A stretch of 64,000 bases of DNA from Anthropogastromicrobium sp052273485 (GCA_052273485.1 DAVZID010000006.1:1-64000), one strand, 5' to 3'; positions 1 through 9,399 are shown, counted from the first letter of the stretch. Translations and numbers: made by a program. The notes: a model not told the origin generated them from the sequence alone.

Positions 1-11
1 CTCAAGGAGTT

Positions 12-1457
12 TCAGGTATTTTTCCTTTGGAGCAGTGTCACGCACTCTACATGTGCACTCCAAGGGAACATATCAACCGGCTGCACCTTTTCGACGCGAT
101 AACGGTACTCGCCGCATTTGCCATTACTTTCTTCGGCCTTATTGTCCTCACCGCACACCTTCTCGGTCAGATACTTTAAATCTCTGGCAAGTGTCGCGCT
201 GTCACAGCTGACATACACGATGCGGTCTGGATGCATGGCGGTGATGGTGTCAAGAAGTGCGCTGTCGCATCCCTTTCGCGGCGGATCTACGACAATGACA
301 TCGGCATGGCGTTCCTCGTCGCTTCCGCGCTTTTCATACCACTCTGGGAGCACCTCCTCTGCCTTTCCAACAAAAAACTCGGTATTGTCGAGACCATTTC
401 GCGCTGCATTTCCGCGCGCATCGTCAATGGCCGCTGGAATGATCTCGACTCCGTACACCTTCTTTGCACTGCGCGCCAAAAAGAGGGAAATGGTTCCGAT
501 GCCACAGTACAGATCCCACACAGTCTCTTTTCCGGTAAGACCAGCAAACTCGAGTGCCTTGCCGTAGAGAACTTCTGTCTGAGACGGATTGACTTGGAAG
601 AAGCTCTGCGGAGAAATCTGGAAGGTGACCTCACCAATCTTATCTTCCAAATAGCCTGGTCCGAATAGATTTACAACTTTTTCTCCAAGAATGACATTTG
701 TCTTTTTCTTATTGATATTCAAGCAGATCGAAGTCATACCCGGAATGCGCTGCAAGCGCTCGCAAAGTGCATCTGCATGCGGCAGGTTATCCGCATTGAT
801 GACAAGACAGACAAGAATCTGACCCGTATGAAAGCCCACACGAATCAGCGCATGGCGCACAATGCCAATGCCAGCCTCCTCGTCATACGGTGCGATATGA
901 TACTCCTCCATGAATGACTTGATCTCTTTTATAATGGTCTGATTGATTTCAGGCGCGATTAAACAATCCTCGCTGTCAATGATCGTGTGCGTGCGGCCTG
1001 CGTAAAATCCAGCGCAGATGCGTCCTTTGTCTAAGCCAAACGGCACCTGTGCCTTATTGCGATAGCGCCACGGTTCTTTCATGCCGAGTGTCATTGGCAC
1101 CTCGATATCCTTTAATCCGCCGATTCGGCGCAGATTGTTCTCCACCTTGCGGCGCTTAAATTCCAGCTGCTCGTCATAGGTCATGCACTGGAGCGTGCAG
1201 CCTCCGCACTGACGTGCAACCGGGCACGGCGGCTGTACACGCTTTGGCGATGGCGTGATGATTTCCATCAGGCGTCCATAGCCATACTTCTTTTTGACCT
1301 TAATGACACGGACCTTTGCAACATCTCCGATTACCGTATCCTTGATAAACAAAGGAAATTCAGTTTCCTCGCCCTCGCTTATCTTACCGATGCCTTCACC
1401 TTCCACGCTTAAATCTTCGATTGTTACAATGTAGTCCTGATTTTTCTTCACTTCCAT
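12..1457 (-). CDS. rlmCD: 23S rRNA (uracil-5-)-methyltransferase, RumA/RlmCD family
   Basis: This 481-residue protein is predicted to use S-adenosylmethionine to make 5-methyluridine in 23S rRNA. Residues ~10-65 form a TRAM RNA-binding domain. A cysteine set around residues 78-92 (CPVARQCGGCTLQC) is the usual 4Fe-4S site. The SAM-binding fold includes DLYCGIGTISL near residue 318, and the C-terminal third has DPPRKGC and the catalytic-cysteine motif YVSCDSATLARD. Length fits the family. The ATG at 1457 follows a GGAG. Members methylate one or two uridines (RlmD, RlmC or RlmCD) and these cannot be told apart here, so the symbol is tentative. It lies downstream of yhaM on the same strand, 88 bp away. 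Confidence 0.9.
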   Translation of the reverse strand: MEVKKNQDYIVTIEDLSVEGEGIGKISEGEETEFPLFIKDTVIGDVAKVRVIKVKKKYGYGRLMEIITPSPKRVQPPCPVARQCGGCTLQCMTYDEQLEFKRRKVENNLRRIGGLKDIEVPMTLGMKEPWRYRNKAQVPFGLDKGRICAGFYAGRTHTIIDSEDCLIAPEINQTIIKEIKSFMEEYHIAPYDEEAGIGIVRHALIRVGFHTGQILVCLVINADNLPHADALCERLQRIPGMTSICLNINKKKTNVILGEKVVNLFGPGYLEDKIGEVTFQISPQSFFQVNPSQTEVLYGKALEFAGLTGKETVWDLYCGIGTISLFLARSAKKVYGVEIIPAAIDDARGNAARNGLDNTEFFVGKAEEVLPEWYEKRGSDEERHADVIVVDPPRKGCDSALLDTITAMHPDRIVYVSCDSATLARDLKYLTEKVCGEDNKAEESNGKCGEYRYRVEKVQPVDMFPWSAHVECVTLLQRKNT

Positions 1458-1522
1458 ACGTCTCCAACTCCGGTTCTATTCTTTGTTACTTTTTGTCTCA
1501 CAAACCGTACCTTTTTTATTTT

Positions 1523-1558
1523 CTGTAATTCGTTACTGTAATTCGTTACTGTAATACG
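1523..1558 (-). repeat. 13-bp tandem repeat at the yhaM stop codon
   Basis: Two full and one partial copy of a 13-bp unit, TAACGAATTACAG on the minus strand. The first copy starts exactly with the TAA stop of yhaM, so the stop codon itself has been duplicated. It belongs to a recurring pattern in this window of short tandem duplications at gene ends. Confidence 0.85.
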
Positions 1559-2484
1559 GTCTTCTTAATATTGCTATCCATCAGGCGGTTAAAGCCAAGC
1601 CACTCGCCCGGTGTCGCATTCTCGAGCTGTTCCTTCATAATCTCAAGCTTTGCATCTGCATTATCTGCAAAGTTAAGCGCTGCTGCCTCAATGATAGCAG
1701 GCTTTTTCGGTGAACCATACTCAAACTCACCGTGATGAGCAAGAATGCAGTGCTTTAACTCCGATGCGAGTGCTGGCGGGAAGCCTGGAATCTCGCGGAT
1801 GTGACTTCCAATCATCTCAACACCCATTACGATATGACCAAGCAGCTGACCATCATCGGTGTAATCGTTCTCTGGGAAATCGGACAGCTCCTTTACCTTT
1901 CCGATATCGTGGAACATTGCTGCAGTCAACAGCAGGTCACGGTTGATGATCGGGTATAAGGTGCAGAAGAAATCACAAATCTTTGTAACAGACAGCGTAT
2001 GCTCAAGAAGACCACCGATAAATCCATGGTGTACGGACTTTGCAGCGGAGTGCTGGCAGAAGTTCTTGGCAAATTCCTTATCATCGAAGAAGCTGACAAG
2101 AAGCGCATGAAGATGTGGCTCCTTTACTTTCTGAATATAGCTTTGAAGCTCCTTGAACATCACAGCCGGGTCCTTCTGAGAAACCGGGAAGTAATCCTTC
2201 TGATCATACTCGCCCTCTTTTGCCTTGCGGATGCGACGGCAATTTAGCTGTAAGCTTCCATTAAATAACGTAACATCACCATCAATCTTGATAAAGTCAA
2301 GATTTTCAAAATGCTCAATCGCACCGGATAACTCCCATACCTTTCCGTCAAGCACACCGGTCTTATCCTGCAGCGTCAGGGAATAATAGGTCTTTCCTGC
2401 CTTTGTGGTGGCAATGGTCTTATTTTTACAGAAAAAAATCTGCGACAGGCGTTCTCCCTCACGCAGCTCTTGAATATATTTCAT
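1546..2484 (-). CDS. yhaM: 3'-5' exoribonuclease YhaM family
   Basis: A 312-residue cytoplasmic nuclease predicted to trim RNA and single-stranded DNA from 3' ends. Residues ~10-90 look like an OB-fold nucleic-acid-binding domain (KTYYSLTLQDKTG). Residues ~150-290 are an HD phosphohydrolase domain with HHGFIGGLLEHT, the metal-binding AAMFHDIGK, and LAHHGEFEYGSPK. This order and length match B. subtilis YhaM. The ATG at 2484 follows a GAGAGG-type ribosome site. The coding end runs into a 13-bp tandem repeat containing the stop codon. It is divergent from mutS2 across a ~240-bp intergenic region. Confidence 0.9.
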   Translation of the reverse strand: MKYIQELREGERLSQIFFCKNKTIATTKAGKTYYSLTLQDKTGVLDGKVWELSGAIEHFENLDFIKIDGDVTLFNGSLQLNCRRIRKAKEGEYDQKDYFPVSQKDPAVMFKELQSYIQKVKEPHLHALLVSFFDDKEFAKNFCQHSAAKSVHHGFIGGLLEHTLSVTKICDFFCTLYPIINRDLLLTAAMFHDIGKVKELSDFPENDYTDDGQLLGHIVMGVEMIGSHIREIPGFPPALASELKHCILAHHGEFEYGSPKKPAIIEAAALNFADNADAKLEIMKEQLENATPGEWLGFNRLMDSNIKKTVLQ

Positions 2485-2620
2485 CTCTTTCTACCTCTCT
2501 CGCTTTAAATAGATACTCTTAAAAAGGAAAATCTTCCCCCTTTTACCTTATTATAAACAACTTCGCAACGCTTGTAAATGCTTTTTCTGACGCAAACTTT
2601 TTTAAAAAATAATAAATGTA

Positions 2621-2649
2621 TGGTTTTTCTTTTTTTCATGTAGTATACT
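2621..2649 (+). promoter_or_regulatory. Candidate mutS2 promoter
   Basis: A TATACT -10 box at 2644-2649 is preceded at 17 bp by TGGTTT, a weak -35. It lies ~75 bp upstream of the mutS2 ATG in AT-rich DNA. The -10 is convincing and the -35 is not. Confidence 0.45.
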
Positions 2650-2723
2650 AGGATTGCCTGTACAACAGGATCAGCGAATATTTATATTGTATTTTGTGAT
2701 TTTATTAAAGGGGAATTATTTTT

Positions 2724-5120
2724 ATGAATCAAAAAGCTTTATCAACACTTGAATATACAAAAATTATTGCCCAGCTCGAGGAATATGCTTCTACTTCTAT
2801 GGGAAAAAAGAAATGCCGCGAACTGGTTCCAATGGATAACCTACAGGAAATAAAAACTGCGCAGGCACAGACAAGCGATGCACTGGCGCGCGTTCTTCGC
2901 AAAGGAAGCATCTCCTTCTCTGGTGCGAAGGATATCCGCGACTCCCTCCTTCGTTTAAAGGTTGGCTCATCCTTAAGTATCACCGAACTTTTAAATGTCA
3001 GCGCACTGCTTCGCGTGGCACTTCGCGCAAGCGACTATGGAAAACGCGACCATGAGCCGGGTGAAGAGGATGATGCACTCGACGCCATGTTTCGCGAGCT
3101 GGCGCCTGTCGTATCTCTTGCGAAAGAGATTGACCGATGCATTCTTTCTGAGGAGGAGATCGCCGATGATGCAAGCAATGGTCTTCGCTCGGTGCGCCGT
3201 GCAATGAAAACCGCTGCCGAGAAGATCCGTACGCAGTTAAACAGTCTTGTTGTGAACTCTCGCACGTATCTGCAGGACGGCGTGATCACAATGCGAAACG
3301 GCCGTTACTGTGTCCCAGTCAAGGCCGAGCATAAGTCCAACGTGCCTGGTATGGTCCATGACCAAAGCTCAAGTGGTTCCACAATCTTTGTTGAACCATT
3401 AAGCGTCGTTAAGTTAAACAATGAGCTGCGCGAGTTAGAGATTCGTGAGCAGAAGGAAATCGAAGCGATTCTTGCCGATCTGAGCAATCAAACCTGTGCT
3501 CATTTGGATGAGTTGACACTCGATTTGGAGTTAATCAGCGAATTCGACTTTATTTTTGCAAAGGCTGCTCTCTCTCGCCACTATCGTGGCTGTGAACCAA
3601 GACTAAATCGAGATGGCATCATTCGCCTCAAAAACGCGCGTCATCCGCTGCTTGACCCACACCGCGTTGTGCCGATCACACTGACACTTGGCGAAGATTT
3701 TGATTTGTTGATCGTAACAGGACCAAACACTGGTGGTAAAACCGTATCGTTAAAGACAGTTGGTCTTCTGACACTGATGGGACTTGCCGGTCTTCACGTT
3801 CCGGCTGCCGAGGGTACAACGCTCAGCCTCTTTACTGAAGTTTACGCCGATATCGGTGATGAACAAAGCATTGAACAGAATTTAAGTACCTTCTCCTCCC
3901 ACATGACAAACACCGTTCAGTTTTTGGAGAAGGCAGACAAAGATTCACTCGTCTTGTTTGATGAACTTGGTGCCGGTACGGACCCAGTCGAGGGTGCTGC
4001 ACTAGCAATGGCGATTTTATCGTTCCTTCATAACATGAAGGTTCGCACGATGGCGACAACCCATTACAGCGAGTTAAAGCTATTTGCACTCTCCACACCA
4101 GGCGTAGAAAACGCTAGCTGTGAATTCGATGTGGAAACACTTCGCCCGACCTACCGTCTGCTTGTCGGCATTCCTGGAAAGAGCAATGCATTTGCAATTT
4201 CCAGAAAGCTTGGTCTTCCGGAGTTTATCATTGACGATGCGAAAAAGCATATCGACAGCCAGGATGAAAGCTTTGAGGATGTCATTTCGAACTTGGAGGC
4301 CTCCCGTGTTCAGATGGAAAAGGATCAGGCGCAGATTGCTGCTTATAAAGCGGAGATGGAATCACTTCGCAAGCAGCTTGAACAGCAGAAAGAGAAACTT
4401 GAACAGCAAAAATCAAAGATCTTACAGGATGCAAATGAAAAGGCCCGCAAGGTGCTTCAGGATGCCAAGGATTACGCCGATGAGACGATCCGTATCATCA
4501 ACAAGAAAACGGACGGCGGTGAGGTAAGTCGCCTTCTTGAAGAGGAACGCACCAAACTTCGCACCAAACTTGACAAGACTGCTGCTAAGGCCCAGATCAA
4601 ACAGCCAAAAGCCGCACCGTCCAAAAAGCTAGATGCAAAGAAGCTAAAGCTCGGCGATGCCGTCAAGGTACTTTCCCTGAATCTGCGCGGTATTGTAAGC
4701 TCTCTGCCAAACGCAAGAGGCGATCTGTATGTCCAAATGGGTATTCTTCGTTCTCAGGTCAATATCAATGACCTTGAACTGATCGACGAACAAACGATCT
4801 CTGGTGACGGTGTTCCTACCATGCACAAGGCAAAAGGCAACGGAAGCGGAAAGATTCGCATGTCCAAGTCTGCCACGGTTTCTCCTGAGATCAATCTGAT
4901 TGGAAAAACCGTCGATGAAGCGATCCCTGAGCTTGACAAATATCTGGACGATGCTTATCTGGCGCATCTTGAAAAGGTCCGCGTCGTACACGGCCGTGGC
5001 ACTGGCGCTCTTCGAAACGGTGTGCATCAGCACTTAAAAAAACTCAAATATGTAAAGTCCTTCCATTTAGGGGAATTTGGCGAGGGCGACAGTGGTGTTA
5101 CCATTGTTACATTCAAATAA
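2724..5120 (+). CDS. mutS2: MutS2 ATPase/Smr endonuclease
   Basis: A 798-residue MutS2-family protein. The clamp/lever coiled coil spans roughly residues 1-300. The MutS-type ATPase follows with Walker A TGPNTGGKT (~residue 333), DELGAGTDP (Walker B) and TTHYSELK. A long charged coiled coil (~520-620) and a KOW-like segment (~640-680) lead to a C-terminal Smr domain with HGRGTGALR. It lacks the MutS mismatch-recognition domain. Known members suppress homologous recombination or act on collided ribosomes. The ATG at 2724 is preceded by AAAGGGGAA. The response-regulator gene starts 21 bp after its stop, so the two are probably co-transcribed. Confidence 0.95.
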   Translation: MNQKALSTLEYTKIIAQLEEYASTSMGKKKCRELVPMDNLQEIKTAQAQTSDALARVLRKGSISFSGAKDIRDSLLRLKVGSSLSITELLNVSALLRVALRASDYGKRDHEPGEEDDALDAMFRELAPVVSLAKEIDRCILSEEEIADDASNGLRSVRRAMKTAAEKIRTQLNSLVVNSRTYLQDGVITMRNGRYCVPVKAEHKSNVPGMVHDQSSSGSTIFVEPLSVVKLNNELRELEIREQKEIEAILADLSNQTCAHLDELTLDLELISEFDFIFAKAALSRHYRGCEPRLNRDGIIRLKNARHPLLDPHRVVPITLTLGEDFDLLIVTGPNTGGKTVSLKTVGLLTLMGLAGLHVPAAEGTTLSLFTEVYADIGDEQSIEQNLSTFSSHMTNTVQFLEKADKDSLVLFDELGAGTDPVEGAALAMAILSFLHNMKVRTMATTHYSELKLFALSTPGVENASCEFDVETLRPTYRLLVGIPGKSNAFAISRKLGLPEFIIDDAKKHIDSQDESFEDVISNLEASRVQMEKDQAQIAAYKAEMESLRKQLEQQKEKLEQQKSKILQDANEKARKVLQDAKDYADETIRIINKKTDGGEVSRLLEEERTKLRTKLDKTAAKAQIKQPKAAPSKKLDAKKLKLGDAVKVLSLNLRGIVSSLPNARGDLYVQMGILRSQVNINDLELIDEQTISGDGVPTMHKAKGNGSGKIRMSKSATVSPEINLIGKTVDEAIPELDKYLDDAYLAHLEKVRVVHGRGTGALRNGVHQHLKKLKYVKSFHLGEFGEGDSGVTIVTFK

Positions 5121-5141
5121 TTGGAAAAGAGGGGAATAAAT

Positions 5142-5903
5142 ATGATTAATCAGGAATTCGATATTATTCGTGTCTTAATTGTAAGTCAGGATCAGGAAAT
5201 GATCAAAAAACTCACCTCCTGCCTGAATGAAAATGCTTACGAAACAGTCACAGTAGATAACCGGACAGCTGCGAGAAAAAATCTGCTTTCTTTTCAGCCA
5301 CACATTCTGCTGTTAGACCGTCAGATTACCTCACTAAACAGTCTGGATCTATGTCGTGAGTTTCACAACGCATGCAATATACCAATCATAATGTTGTCTA
5401 ACGACGCGAACATCGTCGATACCGTGCTCTCACTCGAGATTGGATGCGATGATTTTATGAAAAAGGATTTTGATTCGCGCGAGCTGATTGCCCGCATTCG
5501 TGCAGTCGTGCGCCGCACGCATTCTAATATGCCAGACTTTTCTGCGCTATCTGGTACACCGTCCTCATCTGAGAACGATTCTGCCACTAAATGCATCACC
5601 TTCCCTGGTCTTGTCATTAACCTGACCAATTATTCGGTCAGCTACCGCGGCGCTACCATTGAGATGCCTCCGCGCGAATTGGAGCTTTTGTATTTTCTTG
5701 CTTCCTCGCCGAATCAGGTTTTCACAAGAGAACAGCTACTTGATCACGTATGGGGGTATGAGTATGTCGGCGATACCCGAACGGTAGACGTCCATATCAA
5801 ACGTCTGCGCGCAAAGCTTCCTGGAAAAAATAGTTGGTCCATCGCTACCGTATGGGGTGTTGGCTACAAGTTCCAGACAAAGCCAGCAAAAAGTGACGAA
5901 TAA
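5142..5903 (+). CDS. OmpR/PhoB-type response regulator with degenerate acidic pocket
   Basis: A 253-residue two-domain regulator. I chose the ATG at 5142, 5 bp after an AGAGGGGAA site, over an in-frame TTG at 5121. Residues ~10-125 are a receiver domain and residues ~160-250 a winged-helix DNA-binding domain (GATIEMPPRELELLYFL, DTRTVDVHIKRLRAKL). The phosphorylatable Asp (LLLD, D59), a Ser in place of the usual Thr (IIMLS) and the Lys (DDFMKK) are present. The acidic pair that normally holds Mg2+ near residues 15-16 is Ser-Gln (VLIVSQD). No histidine kinase gene is adjacent. Phosphorylation may therefore be weak or absent. This is inference from sequence. Confidence 0.88.
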   Translation: MINQEFDIIRVLIVSQDQEMIKKLTSCLNENAYETVTVDNRTAARKNLLSFQPHILLLDRQITSLNSLDLCREFHNACNIPIIMLSNDANIVDTVLSLEIGCDDFMKKDFDSRELIARIRAVVRRTHSNMPDFSALSGTPSSSENDSATKCITFPGLVINLTNYSVSYRGATIEMPPRELELLYFLASSPNQVFTREQLLDHVWGYEYVGDTRTVDVHIKRLRAKLPGKNSWSIATVWGVGYKFQTKPAKSDE

Positions 5904-5927
5904 AGGAAATCCTACTTAAAACGTAAT

Positions 5928-5977
5928 AAAAAAACCAGCAGTGCCAATGGGATGACCCGATAGCCTACTGGTTTTTT
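5928..5977. terminator. Bidirectional intrinsic terminator
   Basis: AAAAAACCAG at 5929-5938 pairs with CTGGTTTTTT at 5968-5977 around a ~29-nt loop. A and T runs on both sides let it serve both the response-regulator transcript and the convergent trmL transcript. Confidence 0.75.
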
Positions 5978-6036
5978 GATGTTATTTTTTGATGTTATTT
6001 TTTAATGTTACTTCTTAATGTTACTTCTTAATCATT
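5972..6036 (-). repeat. 13-bp tandem repeat (5 units) at the trmL stop codon
   Basis: Five 13-bp units in a row, drifting from TTTTTTGATGTTA to CTTCTTAATCATT on the plus strand. The last unit contains the trmL stop (6028-6030). On the minus strand the units read TAACATTAAGAAG or close variants, each with stop triplets, so the array extends the 3' end without extending the protein. It overlaps the edge of the terminator T-run. Confidence 0.85.
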
Positions 6037-6537
6037 TGGATGATTCCAATGAAGACGATGAAGCTCACCGCTTAACTGCATACTTGCAAAATTATTCTGA
6101 CGAAGTGCCTCATACACAACGATTGCTACTGAGTTCGACAAATTCAAGGAACGAATCTGCGGATTCATCGGAATGCGGAAACACTGATCCTCATAGTCAA
6201 GAAGAATCTCCTCTGGAATTCCGGCACTCTCCTTTCCAAACATCAGATAGGCATCCTCATCATAATGGGCATCACTATATACGTGATGTCCTTTTGTTGT
6301 TGCCAGATACAGCTTCTTTGGCGCGTCCGGATTTTTCTCCAGAAAATCATTAAAATTCTCATAAACACGCACATCAAGATGCTGCCAGTAATCTAGTCCA
6401 GCGCGCTTTAATGCCTTCTCATCAAGTGAAAAGCCAAGTGGCTTGATCAGATGAAGGGTGGTTCCTGTTGCGACACAGGTTCTTCCGATATTTCCAGTGT
6501 TTGCCGGAATCTCCGGCTCCAGTAATACTACATTCAT
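6028..6537 (-). CDS. trmL: tRNA (cytidine/uridine-34 2'-O)-methyltransferase TrmL
   Basis: A 169-residue SPOUT-class methyltransferase that would 2'-O-methylate the wobble base of tRNA-Leu. Family signatures run along the whole length: an N-terminal EPEIPANTGNIGRTC, then LIKPLGF, a central FGKESAGIPEEIL, and a C-terminal IPMNPQIRSLNLSNSVAI that forms part of the knotted SAM site. Length matches the family (~155-170 residues). The start is at 6537 with AAAGG ~11 nt upstream. It is 90 bp downstream of the PurM-like gene and probably in its operon. Confidence 0.93.
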   Translation of the reverse strand: MNVVLLEPEIPANTGNIGRTCVATGTTLHLIKPLGFSLDEKALKRAGLDYWQHLDVRVYENFNDFLEKNPDAPKKLYLATTKGHHVYSDAHYDEDAYLMFGKESAGIPEEILLDYEDQCFRIPMNPQIRSLNLSNSVAIVVYEALRQNNFASMQLSGELHRLHWNHPND

Positions 6538-6540
6538 GTC

Positions 6541-6598
6541 TGTCTTCTGCCTTTCTATCTGCCTTTTGTTTATCTGCCTTTTGTTTATCTGTTTTTTG
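6541..6598 (-). repeat. 15-bp tandem repeat in the trmL leader
   Basis: Two perfect copies and shorter derivatives of a 15-bp unit (CAGATAAACAAAAGG on the minus strand) fill most of the spacer between the PurM-like gene and trmL. The last copy lies next to the trmL ribosome site and may supply its AAAGG. Confidence 0.75.
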
Positions 6599-6627
6599 TC
6601 TTTGTTACTCTTTTTGCATCTTTTGCG

Positions 6628-7662
6628 TTATCGTTTCTGGTCAAGTCCGCTTCGTTTTAACTCGTCCTGTGCTGGCTTGTCCAGATAGCGCACCTCATCA
6701 TCTCTGCGGATAATACGCGCGTGCTCACCCGTAATCTGTCCGATGATACAACAAGAAATTCCTTTCTGTGCCAGCGCTGCGCACACCTTTTCTGGCTGTG
6801 TGGATGCGATCAGACAAGCACCATCACCCATCAATTGATAGGGATTGATGCCATAAAACTCACTGATCTCAACCGCCTCCTGGCGAATCGGAATCTTTCT
6901 CATATCAATGTCAAGACCAACCCCTGCACCATCTGCATAATTCCAAAGTGCTGTCAACACACCGCCCTCCTGCACTGGATAAATACATGCATCCATCTCT
7001 GCCAATGCTTCCTTTACCGGACGCAGACTAAGCTGTGTCAAAAAGTTTTGTGCCTGACGGATAAAGCCCTGTGTATACTGCTTTGTGAGTGCTTCCTCAC
7101 CAGCTGATGCCAATAACCCGATTCCTGCGAGTCCCGCATGGCCTGCCATGCAAAGCGTACTTCCTGCCGGCACCGTTTTCTCTGTGTGCAAAGTGGCCTC
7201 TCCTACTGCAAAAATCGTCACGAATCCTTTCTGCGCAAAGCTGCTGACACTCGCCGTAACCGCGCCCAGCTGAATGCCCTCACATTTACACAATGCAGCA
7301 AGATGAGCCGTCATCTCTGCCATAAGCGATTCCTCACTGTTTTCCTGCCATACAAAAGATGCATTTATAAGCTGTGGCTGTCCGTGCTGCGAAAAAATCA
7401 CATTGCATGCCCGGTAAAATACAAGCGCTATATCTTCCTTTTTCTGAACTGCCATTACTGCTGAGGAGACAATCGTATTTTTGTTGCTTTGTTGATTGCT
7501 TTGTTGATTGCTTTGTTGATTGTTTTCTTCCACATTTTCAGCTCGTTTCATCACCGCGCCATCATAATTTTGTGCAAATCCCTCTGCCAGCTTCTGAACC
7601 TTTTGAATTGGCCTTTTGATACTTCTTTGCTGTGCATTGTACGAATATCTTCCTGTTCGCAT
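6628..7662 (-). CDS. AIR-synthase/HypE (PurM)-like protein, degenerate
   Basis: A 344-residue protein of the AIR synthase-related superfamily, whose members use ATP on amide or carboxylate substrates. The start region (residues 1-20, RSIKRPI) matches the usual N-terminus of this subgroup, and the C-terminal half carries GGVLTALWNYADGAGVGLDI and YGINPYQLMGDGACLIAS, the family's second-domain signature. The N-terminal acidic, glycine-rich ATP-binding stretch is not recognisable. In its place lies a low-complexity insert of three QQSN repeats (residues ~47-60), encoded by a tandem 12-bp repeat at 7480-7530. Substrate unknown. It may be a non-catalytic family member. Confidence 0.7.
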   Translation of the reverse strand: MRTGRYSYNAQQRSIKRPIQKVQKLAEGFAQNYDGAVMKRAENVEENNQQSNQQSNQQSNKNTIVSSAVMAVQKKEDIALVFYRACNVIFSQHGQPQLINASFVWQENSEESLMAEMTAHLAALCKCEGIQLGAVTASVSSFAQKGFVTIFAVGEATLHTEKTVPAGSTLCMAGHAGLAGIGLLASAGEEALTKQYTQGFIRQAQNFLTQLSLRPVKEALAEMDACIYPVQEGGVLTALWNYADGAGVGLDIDMRKIPIRQEAVEISEFYGINPYQLMGDGACLIASTQPEKVCAALAQKGISCCIIGQITGEHARIIRRDDEVRYLDKPAQDELKRSGLDQKR

Positions 7663-7762
7663 ATAGTTTCCGTTTGCCCTTCCTCATACCTTATTGGGTA
7701 TTGCATTTGATGCTTTCTTCAATACGTTATTTCGATTCTTTTATTTCTACTTCATTTGTACA

Positions 7763-9373
7763 TTACTCGTAGTACGGCCATTCGGCACCGCTAAGCGTCG
7801 TTATCGAGAGATCAATGGTCCAACCAATATACGGAAATACAACCGACTCACCCGGATTTCCAGGACGAACCGATGCGCTTACATTACAATCGGACGCACG
7901 ATAAATGAGTCCTGGGGATTCTTTATACGTATCACGGTTTAGCTCTTTTTCCTCCACCAGCTGCCCATCAATGTACACTTGCTTGTAGGATACGCATGAC
8001 ACCGCTGGATGAACCTCAACCTCAACCTTATGCTTATAGTTAACGCGTACCTCTCCTGTCTGGCATTCCTGATCGTTCACCACAATGTTATAAAGCGTGG
8101 AAGGCCATGAAATGGAAAGAATTTCCGTGCGGAACCGAACCGACCGATTCTCTGCACGCTCTTCTATACCCCAGATATTGATACAAATACGATCTCCGAT
8201 AACATACGCCTCAATATAAATCGGATGATTGGAGCTATTCACAAACTTAAAATCGGCATTGTCCTGAGGCGCTACCATTGCATCCATACCCGGATACACA
8301 TAGTTGACCATCATAGAATGATTCTTACGGTAAGCCACATCAAGCTCGGCGCGAAGCACGGCATTGTAAAGTGTTGTCGTTACCTGACAAACACCACCAC
8401 CAACTACCATCTCGACTTTTCCCTGATTATAGCCTGGTGCCTCCGCATATCCGTTCTCTACTGTAACCGCACCATATAAATCAAGCGCAGAGATGGTTTC
8501 TCCCGGATAAAAGACACGACCATTCATTCCCTGTGCTGCACGTATGATATTATTGCGTCTATTATCATCGCCAAGACCATCTGTATAGAAGCTTCCAAGT
8601 GGCAGTTCGCTAAATGCAAAATCGGCACTCGTATACGTCGCAGGTGTCTCTGTATATGGGAATGTATAACTGATTGGATCGGCGGTTGAATAATCGCTGA
8701 GCTGTGCAAGCAACTCATTGTAGATTGCCTCTGTGTCAAACGCGATACCATTTACCGCATCTGTTACGACAAATTGAGCATTTTCACGCTTTACACTTGC
8801 ATTTGAGACATTACGCGACAATGATGCCGTATACTGACTTACCGTGTCATGAAGTGTCTGCGTATCCATTGAAAACTGTAGGTCAAGATTAACCGGACTT
8901 ACATCGAGATCCTTCTGCTTTTTGTACTGCTCCACGATATTGCCACTCATCGTTAGATCGTCTAGCTGGCTTACAATATCGGAGTTTGTGCAGGACACAC
9001 CAAAAGAAGCAGCACTATATTCATATACATTGCCCAGAATATTCCATGCCATATATCGTGTCTCACGGTCTGTAATATAATCGGCAATCTCGCTTTTTCC
9101 CTCATCGAGCGTCTTTCCCTCCAGACTGATGCCTGCATAGCTGACGCCCCTTGGAAAGACGCCGACTGTGCTGGTATTAAGCGATAATGTAAATACCTGT
9201 GACTGATTTGTTTCTGTCTGCGTTGTCTGGGTCTGAACGGTTTGCGCTTCTGTCGCTGCTGTCTGTGACTCTGCCTCGGATGCATAGGAAACTACCCCTG
9301 CTGTCCCAATCAATAGAAACGTTGCAGCCACTATCTTTCCTGCTCTTTTTCCCATGGTTTTCAATGATCTCAT
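7763..9373 (-). CDS. Exported VanW-family protein (upstream paralogue lies adjacent)
   Basis: A 536-residue secreted or membrane-tethered protein. The ATG at 9373 has AAGGAG 9 nt upstream, and an upstream in-frame extension has no ribosome site. Residues ~7-30 form a signal sequence ending near SYASEAES, followed by a Thr/Gln-rich linker. Residues ~50-230 contain a peptidoglycan-binding-like region with FPRGVSYAGISLEGKT. The VanW domain (~260-400) has the signature GGGVCQVTTTLYNAVLRAEL. VanW is found in some vancomycin-resistance operons but its biochemical role is undefined. The gene is 83 bp downstream of a close paralogue with the same layout, indicating tandem duplication. Confidence 0.85.
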   Translation of the reverse strand: MRSLKTMGKRAGKIVAATFLLIGTAGVVSYASEAESQTAATEAQTVQTQTTQTETNQSQVFTLSLNTSTVGVFPRGVSYAGISLEGKTLDEGKSEIADYITDRETRYMAWNILGNVYEYSAASFGVSCTNSDIVSQLDDLTMSGNIVEQYKKQKDLDVSPVNLDLQFSMDTQTLHDTVSQYTASLSRNVSNASVKRENAQFVVTDAVNGIAFDTEAIYNELLAQLSDYSTADPISYTFPYTETPATYTSADFAFSELPLGSFYTDGLGDDNRRNNIIRAAQGMNGRVFYPGETISALDLYGAVTVENGYAEAPGYNQGKVEMVVGGGVCQVTTTLYNAVLRAELDVAYRKNHSMMVNYVYPGMDAMVAPQDNADFKFVNSSNHPIYIEAYVIGDRICINIWGIEERAENRSVRFRTEILSISWPSTLYNIVVNDQECQTGEVRVNYKHKVEVEVHPAVSCVSYKQVYIDGQLVEEKELNRDTYKESPGLIYRASDCNVSASVRPGNPGESVVFPYIGWTIDLSITTLSGAEWPYYE

Positions 9374-9399
9374 GTTCTGAAACTCCTTCTTACGTAGAA

